From Bolinopsis microptera (lineage: Eukaryota > Ctenophora > Tentaculata > Lobata > Bolinopsidae), in NCBI RefSeq assembly GCF_026151205.1, contig NC_087080.1:7915096-7979095 (forward strand): a DNA stretch of 64,000 nucleotides. Reading direction: 5' to 3'. The position numbers and the translations under genes were made by a program. Position 1 is the first letter of the stretch; the number at the start of each line of letters is the position of its first letter. Positions 47,618 through 59,689 of the stretch are shown here, in pieces. The notes below the pieces were generated by a model. The model had not been told where the DNA came from and made no database searches. It saw nothing but the letters and a program-made list of their open reading frames with translations.

Positions 47618-48532
47618 GTTGCCACAACCCAGAGGCAGGCAGTTGCCACAACCCAGAGGCAGGCAGTTGCTACAACCCAGAGGCAGGCAGTTGCTACAAC
47701 TCAGAGGCAGGCAGTTGTTACAACCCAGAGGCAGGTAGTTGCCACAACCCAGAGGCAGGCAGTTGCTACAACCCAGAGGCAGGCAGTTGCTACAATCCAG
47801 AGGCAGGTAGTTGCCACAACCCAGAGGCAGGCAGTTACCACAACCCAGAGGCAGGTAGTTGCCACAACCCAGAGGCAGGTAGTTGCCACAACCCAGAGGC
47901 AGGCAGTTGTTACAACCCAGAGGCAGGCAGTTGCTACAACCCAGAGGCAGGCAGTTGCTACAACCTGCAGAGGCAGGCAGTTGCTACAATCCAGAGGCAG
48001 GTAGTTGCCACAACCCAGAGGCAGGCAGTTCCCACAACCCAGAGGCAGGCAGTTGCCACAACCCAGAGGCAGGCAGTTGCTACAACCCAGAGGCAGGTAG
48101 TTGCCACAACCCAGAGGCAGGTAGTTGCCACAACCCAGAGGCAGGCAGTTGTTACAACCCAAAGGCAGGCAGTTGCTACAACCCAGAGGCAGGCAGTTGC
48201 TACAACCCAGAGGCAGGCAGTTGCTACAACCCAGAGGCAGGCAGTTGCCACACCCCAGAGGCAGGCAGTTGCTACAACCCAGAGGCAGGCAGTTGCTACA
48301 ACCCAGAGGCAGGCAGTTGCCACACCCCAGAGGCAGGCAGTTGCTACAACCCAGAGGCAGGCAGTTGCTACAACCCAGAGGCAGGCAGTTGCCACAACCA
48401 AGAGGCAGGCAGTTGCGACAACCCAAAGGCAGGCAGTTGCTACAACCCAGAGGCAGGCAGTTGCTACAACCCAGAGGCAGGCAGTTGCTACAACTCAGAG
48501 GCAGGCAGTTGTTACAACCCAGAGGCAGGTAT
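47618..48532. repeat. 24-bp minisatellite, about 38 units
   Basis: Unit TTGCCACAACCCAGAGGCAG plus GCAG, with positions 4-5 varying (GCC, GCT, GTT). One unit near 47965 has two extra bases. Because 24 is a multiple of three and the unit lacks stop codons in most frames, long open frames run through it on both strands (repeats such as CYNPEAGS, VATTQRQA, CGNCLPLG). No start context, splice sites or conserved ends favour any of them, so it is listed as a repeat and not a gene. Confidence 0.95.
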
Positions 48533-48627
48533 AGAGCATCTCTGTGCTATCCTCTTGTGGGCCACATAGGTCCAATCTCTCTGTTTAAAAAAACCAAAAA
48601 AACCAACCCTAACCTCAGTAAGATATT

Positions 48628-48695
48628 GATGAGATGAAATGAGGTATTTGTATCGGCCCGCCTATGATTAACAAACCAACACAAGCAAGGTTACT
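48628..48695 (-). mobile_element. LINE 3' tail fragment
   Basis: On the minus strand it reads CTTGTGTTGGTTTGTTAATC, then GATACAAATACCTCATTTCA. It matches the last 65 bp of the LINE tail in EXOC2 intron 5 (18975-19040), including the TTTCA end. It is a severely 5'-truncated copy next to the minisatellite. Confidence 0.7.
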
Positions 48696-48699
48696 GATT

Positions 48700-50565
48700 C
48701 TAAGTCTAACAGCTGAATGTGATCACTGAGAGAAAACATAATGAAGCAAACGTTATTAATTTTTTTTCAACCACACTGATGCAATCATATTATAACATTG
48801 AACATGTTATAATCACATATTTTTATTATTATACAGTCAACAATCCCGCAGTGATATTGATACACTTTAGCAGAAAAGGTAGAACTTGAAGTAATTAATT
48901 AAAAGAAATCTCTGCGGAGACTCCAGGAGCAACGGACTTAACACTAGTTTTACAGTTTTACTAATACAATTTAACTGTATAACAAAACGTTGCAACAAGA
49001 ATATTTGCTCGAAAATCAAGAATTTTTACAAAGCTGCTTTAAATTTCGATCACTGTTAAAGTTAAAATCCTTCCAGCAACGGAGAAGTAAGCTTTAAAAG
49101 TTATAGATTTCAATTTATCGTGACATAATCCGAGTGCAGAAATTTAAATTAAATTTCAAGTGGTTGAACTGCGATTCCCCTGCTTAAGAAACTTAAACCA
49201 ATTTATAATAGCATGTTTATAGCAGATATATTACAAATAATTTTAGTTCTGATTACATAAAAATCGATAAATTTATATTTATATTTCTCATTAATGCGTC
49301 CTAATGCGTCCTGGTTAATGGACAATTGTTCAAAAAAAGCTATTATTTTGAACCGATATAACAATCACAAAGTTACTCACGATGACTTGACATGTTATAA
49401 TTTCGAGATCTGCAACGCAATTCAACGAACAAAGCAGGATGCATAATTATAATATTGCTTAACACAAAAGATTTGGCGTTCAACAAAGATTGTTATAAAG
49501 AAAGCATTTTAATAACAAAACCAGACCAAGTCATGGTCTATTAGAAGTTGGAGAAACGGGTGATGCATACAAATCTGCTCCGACAAAAAAATGGAGGTGC
49601 CCGGTATATTGAGGTATCCGTAATACTAATAGAGAGGAACGGTACAAAGAGGTTTACTGCCGGGTTATCTCGAGGTTAGCTCTACGTTATGTGATGAGAA
49701 ATTTCTGTTCTCTCAATCCACTAAGTAATGATATTCAGCAAGATCACGCTGAAATCTTTTCGTACCGTTTGTTGAGAGATGGAAACACCGCCGTACAGCT
49801 CATCATATCATACACCAATGTTTTCATGAGTTCATAATGTACAATGTGATTGTAATGGACGTATAGAGCACCAGAGAGGCTCCGGAAGAAGAGTTATAAA
49901 AATTGATTGAAGAAAAGAAGAAGGTCTTAGGAGAGAAGTGAATAAAAAACCTGGTATTTCTCAGCGAAAGCTTGCAATGCAATTCAGCTGTGATCTGTGA
50001 CCACTGACCAGTCGTATATTTCTAAAACTATTAACATTAGACCTATTAACATTGACACTATCCACATTAAAAGACTCAGAATACTAAGTTGAAAGCGGTG
50101 ACTGGGTGACATATATAGCAACTGGGTGACATATATAGGAACACCGCTGCAATTCTGAATTCTCCAGAGCAGCATGCAGTTTGCAAGGAGCCACTTTAAC
50201 TTTTGTGCCCGAGCCGATCCAGACCGAGCTGTCACAATGTAGACTTCTTAGGGGTCTTTGCTTCTCATGCGTATCGAAAAATTAGGTGGCTAAAGATACA
50301 GATGCTCTGAAGAAGAGAATTTAAGCGGGCATCGAAACAATTTCTGCAAAAACCGTATTAGCGAATGCACGAGTTGTGAGGATAAAGCTTTTGTGAAGTC
50401 AAATTGAGTATTTTCAAAGTTTACCTTTGATTTTAATATTTTATAATTGTCCAAGGAACATGTTTCATTCATTTATAATGTAAAAATTCAAGATTTTACC
50501 AATTTATTAAAGGGTTTATGGACATAATCCAGATTTTATGATAAAGGAGTATATAATGTTTGTGT
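48700..50565. other. Intergenic stretch, no gene seen
   Basis: No exon recognised. A 20-bp direct duplication CAACTGGGTGACATATATAG lies at about 50098-50138. The minus frame 49984-50235 has a hydrophobic stretch but no splice or family support. Confidence 0.35.
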
Positions 50566-50569
50566 AGTG

Positions 50570-51058
50570 AGAAGCTTGGAGCTGCTAGAAGTGGGAGAAT
50601 CAGAAAAATTAAAGGTGGCACGAGCTGGGTTGGTTTAGAAGCTTGAGGATGAGAAGAATGAAAAGTGGCACGAGCTGGGTTGGTTTAGAAGCTTGAGGAT
50701 AAGAAGAATGAAAAGTTGCACGAGCTGGGTTGGTTTAGAAGCGGGAGAATGAGAAGAATAAAAGGTTGCACGAACTGGGTTGGTTTAGAAGCTTGAGGAT
50801 GACAAAAATGAAAAGTGGCACGAGCTGGGCAGGTTTAGAAGCTTGAGGATGATAAGAATGATAAGGATGAAAGATGGCACGGGCTGGGCAGGTTTAGAAG
50901 CGAGAGGATGACAAGAATGATAAAAATGAAAGGTGGCACGAGCTGAACAGGTTTAGAAGTGGGAGGATGATAAGAATGAGAAGGTGGCACGAGCTGCTGA
51001 GCAGGTTTTGAAGCGGGAAGATGAGAAGAATGAAAATGCCACGAGCCGGGCAGGCTTA
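50570..51058. repeat. Satellite of about 50-60 bp units, about nine copies
   Basis: Unit GGCACGAGCTGGGTTGGTTT then AGAAGCTTGAGGATGAGAAG and AATGAAAAGT, with length variants of 50 to 62 bp. Units become more diverged toward 51 kb. Confidence 0.85.
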
Positions 51059-51059
51059 G

Positions 51060-53779
51060 ACGTAAACTGTCCCATGTCCAGTCAGACAAGGCCAACAATT
51101 TCCCTGGTTATTAGCTAATAGGGGCCTGTCAGCAGCACCAGTTCCTCTAGCCACACTACTTTTTAGAAAAGGCGGGCTAGTGGAGAGGTGGACAGTGTCT
51201 GTGGTGGAGAGAGGGACCACGTGTTGGACAGAGGGACCTCCTCATTAGCAACAGTTAGCGGAATTAACACACTTGTTTGTGGGTAATTTACTTGAACATG
51301 CTGTTTATACGTACACTTATTATACGACATTTTCTCAACACAATTCAAAAAATTTGGGCCAAAAATACGTTATATTTTCTTTGAAACAGCAAAGGCCAAA
51401 GCCTTTTTCATTCTTGCTAGTTCGAGCAAAACAACGCCACCTTGATGCGTAAGGGCCAAGGGCCAAAGACGGTAGACTTCAATTTACATTGCATGTTTGT
51501 TAAAGAAAGCTACCGGCCAACTACAGTTCACTGATGAAGCAGAAGTGGAAGGCACTGCATCTTGACAACTGATGACACCTTCTCATTATCGTTTGGAGGT
51601 TGCTGCGCGTCACCATGGCTACCGAGTACCCCAGACATCGGGGAATTGTTGCCCAATTTTCCCGACTACCATTCCACTGCTCAGTTACTATGGTTACGGT
51701 GGTGTGCGAGGTGCGGACTAGACTGTAGTTGTGGGAGCTTGTGGTAGACGTTCAGTTCCTACTGACCCCACCTTGCAGTAAAATATGTTTGCTCTTATAC
51801 ACCAGCCTTTCTCTTGTTACCCTGACTACGGACACGTGAGTGTTGTGCAGAGCACGGCCGTGTTGTCATGACAACTTCTAATTCTACCAATTCTAAAAGC
51901 GGGTTTGGTGTGGGTTAGAGTGGTCTAGTAACGTTCCCAATATCTTGTAACTCTAGGTAAGGGGGAGTGTGAAAAGGCCTCTAGTGGAAAACAGTCTACT
52001 GGGTTGTGAAGATGTGGACTTAACGTTAAAAGTGAAACTACTTATATGCTTTCATTTTAATCAATTTTAATTGATAAATACATGGGTTTCATGCACATCT
52101 AGCCTCGGTCAGTCGGATGTTACTGTGCTAGTTTGCTTATGAACAGATTACATATCAAAATTCAAATAAAGGTTCGTGCGCAAACAATTTTAAAAATGAG
52201 GTCGCTGCTTATAATTACACACCAAAACTCTGTTTATAACCAAAAATCACTGTAGTAGTAGTTGGAATATAGCGTGGCTCCTATCTTGATTCGCCAAATG
52301 AATGGTGGTCAAATTGAAGGCACATTTGACATTAGACAACCCCACATTAGATCCATTTTACTCAAATTACGTTGCGTCATTTAAAGATTTAATAAATAAA
52401 GAAGACCGCTTTCGGACAATTGGCCACTTCTGGACGCACCCGTACTAATAGAACGTGTTGTATTAAATAATGAGGTAAAATTGGATAAATAAATAAGGCC
52501 GCTTCTGGACAAATGCCATTAAACGAGCATAATGCTACAAGGGTTTTGAATTTATTTATAAAAACAATGTGGAGTATTATTTATGATTATGTGCTGCGTG
52601 AAATGTTACTGTCGTTTAATTTATTATCATTTATACTTGGTTATATATAGTGCGGACTTAATATCATTACTAAAGCGCTGATTAATTGATAACTTATCCG
52701 TAATGAACCTTTCATGCAAGGAAGATGAGTGTACAGCTGAATATCAATTAGTAAATGCACTATGCACCAGTGCACCTACATCTTTGAGAGTTCAGAATTC
52801 AGATGTGGTTCACTTCTGAAATTGAAGTTTGATCAGTCCTATCTTAGATACGTACGTTTTTATTAGCCCAAAATCTCAAGAGCTATCAAATAAGCTGAAG
52901 GGTATATATCATGGATTGGTATTAAATTTGATTCTGTTCAAATCTTTCAAAATATAGCGTTTCGGCGTGCAATTTAAAACGAATATGTGGTATGAAAATG
53001 AATCATGATGCATATTTTATGGCGGTTTAGGTAGATGTTAGTTATACTTGCAGGTACCACCCGTATTCACACTCAGACCTGAGTTTAGTCATTTTCCCGT
53101 TTCCGATACGAGATTGGGGACGGGTTCTATAAACAAACAACAAACAAACAAACAGATGCTAGTTTGGGGTTGAAATACCCTAATGTCAACATCGATTTTA
53201 ATCATGAAGATATGAAGGCTAAATAAAGCTCAACAATTTACATTTTAACACTGCCAAAATAACGTTTAGCTCTTGAATAATAATATAATACTACTAGTGA
53301 ATTAACCGAACAGATAAAAATAGACTCTCCATAAAAGATCGAATTGTTGTTATAATATCCATAAACTCATGTTGTTAAACTACGCAATTAATAGAATGTT
53401 GTTTCCACATAACTCAATATGATCAACTTATTTTGTTTATAATATATTATTCGTAAAGTAGTAAGAATTTACATTATTTAAGCATATAATATCGGATTAA
53501 CACGATAAAAATCAACTCAATACTATCAAATAAGTTCAATCATTCTCTTCCCGGTGCGGAATTATTTACATTCGATAGACGATACACGTTCAGTGTTTAC
53601 TCTAACAGATTAAAAGTAACACTGCATGTAATATCATGCATTAGCATGGTCAATGTTGATAGCTTCAGTCCCACTTTAGGTTTTATTCGGTCCGAGCTGC
53701 TGGCGCTAATTCTATCAAACTTTAAATTCTTTAAATCGACCTCGAGTAACACGTGTTACACTAATCATGATTACTTATC
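51060..53779. other. Intergenic stretch, no gene seen
   Basis: No coding exon or RNA gene recognised on either strand. Confidence 0.4.
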
Positions 53780-53785
53780 TTTATT
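53780..53785 (-). promoter_or_regulatory. Polyadenylation signal AATAAA of DEG/ENaC B
   Basis: Minus-strand AATAAA about 207 bp after the stop codon of DEG/ENaC B. Assigned by motif and distance only. Confidence 0.45.
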
Positions 53786-53991
53786 GCACGTACTTACTTA
53801 CTTACAAGTTGAAGTAAGCAATCTGTCGAGTGTTTAACTATAAAATATCTAAAACTGTTACGAGATATTGGTAAGTTACAGCGATTATCATCGTCCAAAA
53901 TAATTTGGTGTTCGAGACTTTTCTGGATTTTGGTCATTAAGTTTTTCCTGTTGAAGGGTTGCGAATTTCTACTGGATCTAAGTGCAGATTA

Positions 53992-56900
53992 CTACAAGTT
54001 TTCGTTGCTAGTGAGCGGACTGTGTTGACGAGATTTGTCGTTCAGTCCACAGCAACTCCTCAGGACAGCGCACACTATAAACTGAGTGAACTCTATGATG
54101 GTAAACATGGACGCTCCCAGAAACAGTCCCAGAACTCCTCCTACGTCACCTGCAAGTTTGTTTGGTAAAAAGAAATGCGCTCGTGCAATGTGCACACTAT
54201 GCACGTGCAATGTGCAAATTACGCATTTTATCACTGCACAAGATTTTTTGCCCACAAGAATCCTACGACAAAACAATTTATAATTATCATATTACCCAGG
54301 AAGTTTCCCCAGCCGTATGTAACAATTTCTCTGATCTCAGAGATCTGCATGCTGGTGAAGAGGATGTCTATGATCAACAGGTTCTCCAGAACGTCTTGTG
54401 CAGATTCGTAACCAGGAGGTAACCGAGCTGGGTTGTAGTGAGGTTGTTATTGAGGGTGACGTGAAGGTTTAGGGGGGGGGGGGGGGGGACCCCGGTTAAA
54501 ACGCCTTTCTCGTCAGAGTAAGTAAACCATCTCACCGATATCTTCAACATTCAACAGTGTTTTCCAAAATCAAGAATAAATCATTACTCAATTTTGCCCT
54601 CCAATAATTTTTCTCACAAGTTTCTTGAATTGATACGCCTGGAAGTCTACTAAACGTGCTCCCGTATTCTTTATTAACACATTTCTATGAAACCTCATGC
54701 ACTGTTGAGTGTTAAGTTTTAAGTTTTAATCAGTTGTGGTATGGATTACAAGTGGTAAGAAACAGATCTTTTTATCGATATCAAGCATGAAGCACGTTTT
54801 ATAATTAAACTACAATGCTACTTGAGTAGTGTATTTTAACAGTAACCACATCTTGCGTTATTCTGAACTGTCGATTATTAAACGCTCTGTTTTAATTTTC
54901 AGAGCAACCGCAGATTTAATAATGGATGATTTGTGCTCAATCAGTTTATTCATCAGAAATCACATTATGTTACAAGCATTTGAATACCTCAAAGAGTAAA
55001 CACAACCTCAAGTTCATTAACAAAATCACAAAAAAGAGGAGAAGCGGTTAGTTAGTGGTTAGTTAGCGGTTAAGTTAGCTCACCTGCCTTGCCCTCTGCA
55101 TAGAACTTGCTGAGCTGAGAACTGGACATTTGAGCTTTGTACTGTATTTCTGTACAAGTTGGGGGACAGTTACAATCTGTCTGCAACCTCTTCACATTCG
55201 AGTACTCAACCACTAGGAGAGTACAATTGTTACATTTAGGGGGAGAGGGGCAAATCTGAGGCAGATCTGGGGCAGGGTAACAACTTTTGAATCAAGAAAG
55301 AGGGAGCTGGTTGGTGAATATATTAGTACTGAACACTGAACAGGTTTGCTCAAGATAGAAAACATTCAATAATCAATATAATTTGTATTCCAGCAGTAGT
55401 TAAAGTAAACTTATGTTAAACCTTTAAACACAGCAACGTATAAGGCAACGTGTGATAGCATGAATTTAAAGTATCGATTTTAAACAAACAAGTAGAAAGC
55501 TATTGAAGCATTTGATATAATTGCAATATTTCTGTTTTCACAGTAAATCTATCAAGCAGTTTATCACATTCGATACAATTTTGATCAGCTGTTATTTGTT
55601 AATAAGCTGGTCTGCTATGCGAGGAATGCCTATCCAAGTGCTTGTAAAACTTATAATTTCCCTTTAGGATGGCAGGAAGTTGTTATGGTTGTTTACCATA
55701 GTTAACCCACTTCTGCTGAGTGATTCCCGGTACAGTTTGTCTGGTAAACTACTCAGATCAATAAATATAACTCACCCCAGTCCTTGTAGGCCCGGAGACC
55801 GCAGGTAGCCCACTCCTGCAGAGTACAGCCCCGGTACAGTTTGTCTGGAACGTTGTGGGGGTGGGGCGGACTCACGTGCACACAACCACACTTCTCCATC
55901 AGGACATCGTCTCGACATTGGGCGATACAGCTGCATAATAATGGGGATATTACTTATATTATCAATATTAGTAGTATGAATATTACTTATAATACTGTTA
56001 TTACTAACATTGTTAATAATATTAATATTCCTAACATTATTGATATTCCTTATATTATTTATAATCAATGTTATTAATATTAATAATATGAATGATATTA
56101 ATAATATTAATACTACTTATATTATTGTTATTACTTATATTACTAGTATTACTTACCTATATTATTGATATTACTTTTATAACTAATATTAATTATCACT
56201 GATATAATTTGTGGTAAATGAGCTTTTTTAAATTATTACGTCTCGTGATAACGGAATTTACTTAACCATTGTTAACTATCGTCATCAAAAATATATAACA
56301 GAGAGCTACAACAGTGGAGTTGGAGTTGGGAAATTAGTCGTCAATATTATAATTATATGTTAATGTGCTATAGTTTGTGAACGAATGTGCTTTTGACGTC
56401 AATTTTGCATTTTTCAAGTATAAGCCTGCTCATATTAAGAAATTTAAAAAATAACTCGTTGTAGTAATGACCATATAAATGTTTTTAAACTAGCCGTAAA
56501 AATTTTGGTAGGAATGGGACGTCAGAGGCAATTAAAGAATTAAGAAACTTGCATGTCTGCATTTGATTGAGTCAATTCCGAGCACAAAATTTATGTTTAA
56601 TACCGGTACCGTTTAATCGGGCCGTCGAAATGCTGGCACAAAGCTTATTTTTAATATTAAAACTACATATATTTTTTCAACTGGGAATGCAGACGAAATT
56701 TTGAATAAATTACATTTACAACACTAAAACTCTATGCTACAATGTAAAATCCGGATTGGAGTATTATTTATGAGTCGCATTGTTGTAATGTATTCTGGGT
56801 AAAATTATCTTTATCCCGGTTGTTGCGACAAGTAAAAATGCTCTTATTAGGGAAAGGAGATTACTCGACGTTTCAATGTAACTACATCGTATTCATGATC

Positions 56901-59673
56901 TAAAAACAAGTGTTAAAAATTCAAAACGTAAAAATGCTATTGCTGTGCTATGCTACAACATTTATAGATTTATTGAGGACGTTACAGAAGGAATTGATTT
57001 AATGTAATCCTCCTCGTGTCCTACGATGGTGTTTGAGTGTTTCTCTTGTCCCATATATATCAGTTTGAACAGCCCTATTGTTACAGCCCTATTTCACCGA
57101 CATCGTCAACTTGTCAGACTGTCAGAGACATGATATATGCATTACGACAGACATTACGAAGACAACAAAGGAATAATCCTTGCTACTATAACCTAAACCA
57201 GCATTATTAATTATTGATATCCTAGAGTAACAGTGCTAATCAAAGAAACTACAAGTTTCTAACCTGTTCTCTTCATATCTCCCGTAAGTGTTGTTGACAC
57301 GTGTTGGGTCGCATGTTCCTGCTGGAGGGGGCTCTCGGAACTCCTGGATAAGGTCTTGTATGAAGTTAAGGTGTAGTGGAAGGGGCACAGTGGGGGGGGG
57401 GGGGGGGGGGAGGGGGAGGCACAGAGGCACAGTGGGAGGGGGGCACAGAGGCACAGTGGGGAGGACCGGACATTGCGGACTGTGGGTGACTACATTTGGT
57501 ATACACTATACAGTGGGGCAGCATGGGATACAGTGGGTTAGAAGTACAGTGTTGCAGTAGACACGAACCTTGGTAAGACTAAGATCTACTTTGTAGATAG
57601 AGCCAGGAGAAAGCCAGAAACCGGAGGGAATAGTACTGGAGTAACTCTCGTGGTCGTGGAACACGACTGTGTAACCGTACTGGGGTTCCCTTTTTGTCAT
57701 ATCACTGAGAATAGTTGTAGTTTAAAAAGTGAGGGAACATTGGGAGGGGTACTCAGATTCCTTTGCTTTTACAGCTGTATAGAATTTGCTTAGAACTTGA
57801 AATATCAACAGATATATTCATCTTTCTATGCATTTCACCACTACACAGCATTTCACTCACCTGTATTCGTTGAGGTCTGCAAAGAACATGAGTTGCAATT
57901 TCCCGTAGTCGCCTCCTTTACCCCTGAGCTTGCCGTTAGGGTTTATTCGGAAACAGTTCCCTGTCAGGGTCGCCTCCTGTCGTGAAATTTGTATTTTCAG
58001 TAAATTCTTCTTCACTATACATTATATAAAGTTACAATATACATTATACAATATACATATTATGCATATGATTCCATTGCAAAGATTTTGTCCTATTCGC
58101 CTTAAAATTCAATTTGTTTGAAGTACGATCCTACTTATATTCGTGGACTGACTCCTTAACAGAAGTTGTACTTTGTATGAGTGATGAATAGTAAACTAAC
58201 CCGTTCGTAGAAGTCAGGTCCAGGAATGACCTCCTCGCAGAGGTTGATAAAGTGTTCACACTGTAAAAATGTCCAATTTGAGGGCCCTCCATCTGAGATT
58301 ATCTTCTCGTAGGTCCAGTCCTTGTACCTTAACAGGTAGTGAGGTAAAAGTGTGAGGTATAATTATTGTGAGGTATAACTGTGAGGTATAATTGTGAGGT
58401 ACAATTGTGAGGTAAAAGTGATAATATTGAAAATTATAAGTTAAATAGGACGCAAATGCTAAATTAGCGACTCGGACTAAAAGCAGTTAACTAATGCATA
58501 TTACTTAGTGTTACGTATGAGATGAGGTATACTTACTTTCCTGCCTCACTTCCTTCGCTGAAGTCCAGTTTCTCGGCTATATCAGGATCCCACTGGTCCA
58601 GCTCCGTCCACAGACTCTCCAGACCATCTTTAGAGTCGAAATACGATTTAGTTACCTGAGAACACAGATTTAAATATCTCACATTAGTTCCTGTTCTAAG
58701 AAAAAGAGGTCATACATCATATTTATATTTGACATACAAATTCTAGTAAACTTAACTTTTATATTCCTGAAACTTCTCTTTATCAGACAAAAGTAGTGAA
58801 CAATTCGTCGATAAAGTGAAACTGTTAATGCCACAATCATGAGAAATAGGGGGTGGCCTCCTCACCAGGTTGTGGCTGCACACTGATATGGTGGGGAAAT
58901 CTATGGATGATGGCTTGTCTTTGCTTCTATCAGATGCTATCACTTGAAACTTCGTTCCTGGGAGGATGAGATCAACTTATTGTGTCAGAACTGACTCAGA
59001 AGCTGAAGGAGTCTCCCGTGGTTGGACCCATTCATGAAAGGAACTCTTTTGTAAAGAAGAGTGAAAATGAGAGGATCATGGAAAGGTTATCTATCGAGTG
59101 TTATCAGAGAAAAGAGCTGTGTTATGAGACTTCAAATCTAAGAAAATTTTCAATATCGTTCACCTTAAAATTCTGTTTGTGTGATGTACCATGCAAATAA
59201 ACCGTTTACAGTTTAGTCGAACATAGATTTCATTTTAAAATTCGAAATGTAAAGCAGATTTAACTTGTTAAATAACAATTGAATTGAACAATTTAAGTTT
59301 AATACCTGTAGGTTTTCCCACGTAGTTTCCAACAGCATTGTAGATGACAAATAGGGAGTAAGCGATAGCGACCAACCACACCACCAAAAACAAGATTTTC
59401 ACAATCTAGGATATTGTGGAAAAATTAATTAAAATAATGAAAAAAGTAGAGGCTTATCATTCAGTTACCTAACATATAACAAAAACGTAAACTTTGTTGT
59501 AACAAAAAGTTCCAGAATCTCACACCGAGATAGCCACTATAATTTTGAGCCTATAATCAAGTTATTGAATACAGTACCTTAAAGTTTCCATGAACCGAAG
59601 GATGGAAAATGTATTTAACTCCATGAGCGGTTGTACCGTCTGAAAATTCCTTGAAATCCTGTAACCACCCCAT
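53992..59673 (-). CDS. DEG/ENaC sodium channel B, 12 exons found
   Basis: Paralogue of gene A. Exons: 59673-59578, 59405-59306, 58957-58866, 58655-58537, 58327-58201, 57976-57861, 57704-57569, 57343-57264, 55930-55776, 55212-55084, 54427-54296, 54149-53992. All junctions are GT-AG and in phase; 479 residues from the ATG at 59673. Seen: HG motif (TAHGVKY), TM1 (IVKILFLVVWLVAIAYSLFV), DFPTISVC, GNCFRIN, FFADLNE, YGYTVVFHDHE, QCRDDVLMEKCGCVH, CNCPPTCTE, and the pore GDVGG with GASMFTIIEF. Four successive outside-domain exons (116, 136, 80 and 155 nt) have exactly the lengths found in gene A. An acceptor (TTTCAG) directly precedes the ATG, so an upstream exon exists, coding or not, and the true start is uncertain. 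Near the pore the intron positions differ from gene A. Confidence 0.9.
54471..54489. repeat. Poly-G tract in DEG/ENaC B intron
   Basis: Run of about 17-19 G on the plus strand (C-run in the transcript) about 45 nt upstream of the acceptor of the exon ending at 54427. On the transcribed strand it acts as a C-rich, pyrimidine-like stretch. Confidence 0.8.
55940..56215. repeat. (ATT/AAT)-rich degenerate microsatellite
   Basis: Long AT-only run based on ATATTANTAATATTA in the DEG/ENaC B intron upstream of exon 55930. Open frames across it (Ile/Asn-rich) are artefacts of composition. Confidence 0.8.
57391..57470. repeat. Poly-G and GGCACAGTGGG repeats in DEG/ENaC B intron
   Basis: A G-run of about 18 followed by three GGCACAGTGGG units. 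It lies about 45 nt upstream of the 57343 acceptor, on the transcribed strand a C-rich stretch. Confidence 0.75.
58340..58425. repeat. TGAGGTATAAT tandem repeat
   Basis: Five or six units of about 15 bp (TGTGAGGTATAATTG) in a DEG/ENaC B intron, just upstream of the exon ending at 58327. Confidence 0.7.
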
Positions 59674-59689
59674 CTGAAAAGATCCGGTT

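Noticed and set aside
47618-48532. CRISPR array
   Set aside because: The units are contiguous with no unique spacers, and the genome is an animal's.
47477-48637. Long open frames over the minisatellite as Cys-rich or Gln-rich proteins
   Set aside because: They occur in several frames on both strands and are a by-product of a stop-free 24-bp unit.
55772-56068. Ile/Asn-rich minus frame as a protein
   Set aside because: It is an AT microsatellite read through; only its C-terminal part, in another frame, overlaps a real DEG/ENaC exon.
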